DNA of 6,894 nucleotides from Phycisphaerales bacterium (GTDB lineage Bacteria > Planctomycetota > Phycisphaerae > SM23-33), in contig PMYM01000085.1 of assembly GCA_003171235.1 (NCBI GenBank), positions 23,399 to 30,292 of the forward strand. Direction: 5' to 3'. Within the stretch, counting starts at the first letter, position 1. Each line of letters begins with the position of its first letter. Positions 4,827-6,894 of the stretch are shown here, piece by piece. The position numbers and the translations under genes were made by a program. The notes beneath the pieces were generated by a model. It had not been told where the DNA came from. It worked only from the letters and a program-made list of their open reading frames with translations, and ran no database searches.

Positions 4827-4835
4827 GGAATTACC

Positions 4836-5153
4836 ATGGCCGACCGAATTGAGATGATCCGCCGCCTGCTGGAGAAAGAGCCCAACGACGTTTTCCTGAG
4901 CTACTCGCTGGCCATGGAATACGCCTCGGCCGGGCAGACGCCCCTTGCCCTGGAGCAGTTGGAGCGGGTGCTGGCGCTGGACGCGGAGTACCTGCCGGCC
5001 TACGCCGAGGCGGGCAAACTCCTGCGGGCCGGCGGGCAGATCGACCAGGCCCGACGGATGTTCCAGCGAGGGTTGGACCTGGCCGCCGCCAAGGGCCAAA
5101 ACCACACTCGCGACTACCTGGCCCAGCAACTCGAAGGCCTGGCTGGAAGATAA
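4836..5153 (+). CDS. Small tetratricopeptide-repeat protein
   Basis: A 105-residue soluble, helical protein with no signal peptide. After MADRIEMIRRLLEKEPND (a capping helix), one TPR-like unit covers about 19-52: LSYSLAMEYASAGQTPLALEQLERVLALD. A second covers about 53-90: YLPAYAEAGKLLRAGGQIDQARRMFQRGLDLA. A C-terminal helix, TRDYLAQQLEGL, follows. The canonical positions (A-x-x-Y/G-x-x-x-G and A-x-x-x-F/L) are visible. TPR proteins are protein-protein adaptors, and no partner can be named from the sequence. The ATG at 4836 is chosen because the upstream in-frame ATG at 4776 would start within repeat-derived sequence. GGGA lies about 6 nt before the chosen ATG and is a modest ribosome binding site. 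The gene is upstream of gyrB in the same direction but separated by 242 nt. Confidence 0.75.
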   Translation: MADRIEMIRRLLEKEPNDVFLSYSLAMEYASAGQTPLALEQLERVLALDAEYLPAYAEAGKLLRAGGQIDQARRMFQRGLDLAAAKGQNHTRDYLAQQLEGLAGR

Positions 5154-5395
5154 ACTTTCCGCCGCCCGGCAAAACCCATTACCTGACGCATAATTATTTG
5201 TGCATACGCTAGTTATGCAAAATCTGCCGTGGCCATAAATTGCCCTTTCTTGTGGAGAAAATCCCTTGTGGCTGTCATAATACACGGGCGTTGTTTTGGG
5301 GGCGTTTCCCGACGGCCCGGAGCATGGCGGCCGCGAGTTTTAAGTGTGCTGGTTTGTATCGAGAAGGGAAGACTTCTCGAGGATAAGGAGAAGCC
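5154..5395. other. AT-richer intergenic region and gyrB leader
   Basis: This 242-nt stretch contains no supported gene. The part from about 5180 to 5300 is notably AT-richer than its surroundings. It holds three 9-mers, each one mismatch from the DnaA-box consensus TTWTNCACA: 5199-5207 (minus, GTATGCACA), 5213-5221 (plus, TTATGCAAA) and 5251-5259 (minus, TTCTCCACA). CATAAT (5276-5281) could be a -10 hexamer for gyrB, but no -35 box at standard spacing is convincing. The TTGTGG at 5250-5255 is 20 nt away. A hairpin at 5359-5380 lies close to the gyrB ribosome binding site. Confidence 0.4.
5359..5390 (+). promoter_or_regulatory. Leader hairpin and strong ribosome binding site of gyrB
   Basis: TCGAGAAG (5359-5366) and CTTCTCGA (5373-5380) form a perfect 8-bp stem with the 6-nt loop GGAAGA. 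It is followed after four bases by the Shine-Dalgarno AAGGAG (5385-5390), which is 5 nt from the GTG at 5396. The strong site decides the GTG start. The stem does not cover the Shine-Dalgarno itself, so it could keep the site exposed, stabilise the 5' end or be a binding site. Which of these applies is unknown. Confidence 0.5.
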
Positions 5396-6894
5396 GTGGC
5401 CAAGGAGCAGGCCGATAAAACTACCGTTTACGACGAGAGCAAAATAAAGGTGCTGGATGGGCTGGACGCGGTGCGCAAGCGTCCGGGCATGTACATCGGC
5501 GACACCACCGTGCGCGGGCTGCACCACCTGGTCTGGGAGTTGGTGGATAACGCCATCGACGAAGCCATGGCCGGCCGGTGCCAGAACATCACCGTCCGCG
5601 TGAATGCCGACAGCTCCTGCACGGTCATCGACGACGGCGACGGCATTCCCGTCGGGCCACACCCGCAACTCAAGATCTCCACCCTGGAAGTGGTCATGTG
5701 CAAGCTGCACGCCGGCGGCAAGTTCGATCACGACGCGTACAAGGTTTCCGGCGGGCTGCACGGGGTGGGGGCCTCGGTGGTCAACGCCCTCTCCTCGAAC
5801 ATGGAAGTGGAGGTCTGCCGCGACGAGAAAGTCTATCTCATGGAATTCCGCCGCGGCAAGCGGGTGGGCGAGCTGAAGGTCATCGGCACGCGGAAGAAGT
5901 CCGGCACCAAGGTGACTTTCATGCCCGATGCGGAAATCTTCCCCGACACCAGCGTGAAGTACGAGACCCTGGTCAGCCGGCTGCGCGAGCTGGCCTACCT
6001 GAACGAGGGTTTGCGCATCCGCCTGATTGACGAGCGCGTCAACAAGGAGGAGACCTACCAGTTCAACAAGGGCCTGATCAACTTCGTGCAGCACCTCAAC
6101 GAGGGCAAGAACACCCTGCACCGCCCCGTCTACCTGAGCAAGGAAGACGAGACTTCGCGCCTGTCGCTGGAACTGGCCCTGCAGTACCACGACGGCTACA
6201 ACGAGACGGTCTTCACCTTCGCCAACAACATCAACACCATCGAGGGCGGGGCGCACCTGTCGGGTTTCCGTTCGGCCCTGACGCGCACGCTCAACACCTA
6301 TGCCCGCAACGCCAAGCTGGTCAAGGAAAAGGACGAGCCGCCCCAGGGCGACGACCTGCGCGAGGGCCTGACGGCCATCGTCTCGGTGAAGGTGCCCGAC
6401 CCGCAGTTCGAGGGCCAGACCAAGACCAAGCTGGGCAACAGCGAGGTGGAGAGCTTCGTCACCCAGGCGGTCAACGAGATGCTGGGCACCTGGCTGGAGG
6501 AGCACCCCGGCGACGCCCGCGTTATCATTAACAAGGGCATGCAGGCCCAGCAGGCCCGCGAAGCCGCCCGCAAGGCCCGCGACCTCACCCGCCGCAAGGG
6601 CGCCCTCAGCAGCGGCAGCCTGCCGGGCAAACTGGCCGACTGCCGCAGCAAGGACATCTTTTCCACCGAGTTGTTCCTGGTGGAGGGCGATTCGGCCGGC
6701 GGCCCGGCCAAGCAGGGCCGCGACTCGGCCATCCAGGCCATCCTGCCCCTGCGGGGCAAAATCCTCAACGTCGAGAAGAGCCGCATCGACAAGATCCTCT
6801 CCCACGAGGAAATCCAGCACATGGTCTGCGCCTTGGACTGCGGCATCGGCAACGACGAGGTGGAACTGGCCAAGTGCCGCTACGGCAAGATCAT
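5396..6894 (+). CDS. gyrB: DNA gyrase subunit B, 3' end beyond the window
   Basis: The ATPase subunit of the type IIA topoisomerase that introduces negative supercoils, working as A2B2 with GyrA in the cytoplasm. Translation from GTG 5396, with AAGGAG 5 nt upstream, gives 499 codons before the edge. The GHKL ATPase domain shows WELVDNAIDE (catalytic Glu48, Mg-binding Asn52), DDGDGIP (79-85), LHAGGKFD (104-111) and KVSGGLHGVGASVVNALS (116-133). The transducer domain carries QTKTKLGN (341-348), including the ATP-sensing Lys. The TOPRIM domain starts near 423 with LVEGDSAGG (428-436), AILPLRGKILNVEK (448-461) and CGIG (482-485). The sequence stops just before the expected DxD metal motif. The usual DDGRGIPV has Asp82 instead of Arg. 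This is the residue equivalent to E. coli Arg76; Glu56 matches E. coli Glu50 and Arg142 matches Arg136. ParE is an alternative subunit name, but the AILPLRGKILNVEK form and overall pattern favour GyrB. recF and dnaN are not next to it. Confidence 0.95.
   Translation, partial: MAKEQADKTTVYDESKIKVLDGLDAVRKRPGMYIGDTTVRGLHHLVWELVDNAIDEAMAGRCQNITVRVNADSSCTVIDDGDGIPVGPHPQLKISTLEVVMCKLHAGGKFDHDAYKVSGGLHGVGASVVNALSSNMEVEVCRDEKVYLMEFRRGKRVGELKVIGTRKKSGTKVTFMPDAEIFPDTSVKYETLVSRLRELAYLNEGLRIRLIDERVNKEETYQFNKGLINFVQHLNEGKNTLHRPVYLSKEDETSRLSLELALQYHDGYNETVFTFANNINTIEGGAHLSGFRSALTRTLNTYARNAKLVKEKDEPPQGDDLREGLTAIVSVKVPDPQFEGQTKTKLGNSEVESFVTQAVNEMLGTWLEEHPGDARVIINKGMQAQQAREAARKARDLTRRKGALSSGSLPGKLADCRSKDIFSTELFLVEGDSAGGPAKQGRDSAIQAILPLRGKILNVEKSRIDKILSHEEIQHMVCALDCGIGNDEVELAKCRYGKI

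Noticed and set aside
4776..4835. A 20-residue N-terminal hydrophobic extension of the TPR protein (MKRGLFAQFALFVANLLG), resembling a signal peptide
   Set aside because: These codons fall at the end of the AAAGCTG array and across the nonamer array. The hydrophobic look comes from translating the repeat, and the ATG at 4836 begins the helical protein.
5213..6820. A 535-codon open frame on the minus strand opposite gyrB
   Set aside because: It lies antisense to an unmistakable gyrB frame. Its Val/Ala/Leu/Gly/Asp-rich composition is what the complement of a GC-rich coding sequence produces, and no family resemblance is seen.

Overview
The window reads as a GC-rich bacterial chromosome carrying ordinary cellular genes. 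Protein-level resemblance of the GyrB fragment, plus the style of intergenic repeats, makes me think of Planctomycetota or a similar environmental lineage. That assignment is inference and low in confidence. No phage, transposase, CRISPR array, tRNA or rRNA is visible.

Layout. At 1-188 there is a composite repeat and a start-proximal promoter. At 189-1235 (+) lies a membrane protein with two tandem Gate (nucleoside-recognition) halves. It converges on a minus-strand run that reads, in transcription order: a membrane-anchored DUF2314-type protein (3925-2924), a nucleoside 2-deoxyribosyltransferase-like protein (2861-2385), and the 23S rRNA/tRNA methyltransferase RlmN (2329-1295). Upstream of that run, also on the minus strand, is a PduO-type cob(I)alamin adenosyltransferase (4699-4082). 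It is divergent from a small TPR protein (4836-5153, +). After a 242-nt gap comes gyrB (from GTG 5396, +), which runs off the right edge. These genes do not form one obvious pathway; gyrB, rlmN and the cobalamin enzyme are housekeeping functions.

The most distinctive content is between and at the ends of the genes. Several families of short-period degenerate repeats recur: AAAGCTG heptads, GGCYACW heptads, nonamers of the form RCACRAAGA behind a conserved AAAGATTNARCCAC leader, and a 15-nt-period element (TTTCAAATCTGGGAA). Four of these occur as inverted pairs that could fold into long hairpins. Three lie at visible gene 3' ends, and the fourth is at the left window edge. In two genes the repeat supplies the last 15-18 codons. 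One copy of the 15-nt-period element appears to contain an inserted REP-like palindrome. Two genes also share an identical TGTAGAAT-N6-ATG arrangement that would give leaderless mRNAs. I see no convincing new defence, mobile or metabolic system; the repeats and the start-proximal promoter are the leads worth following.
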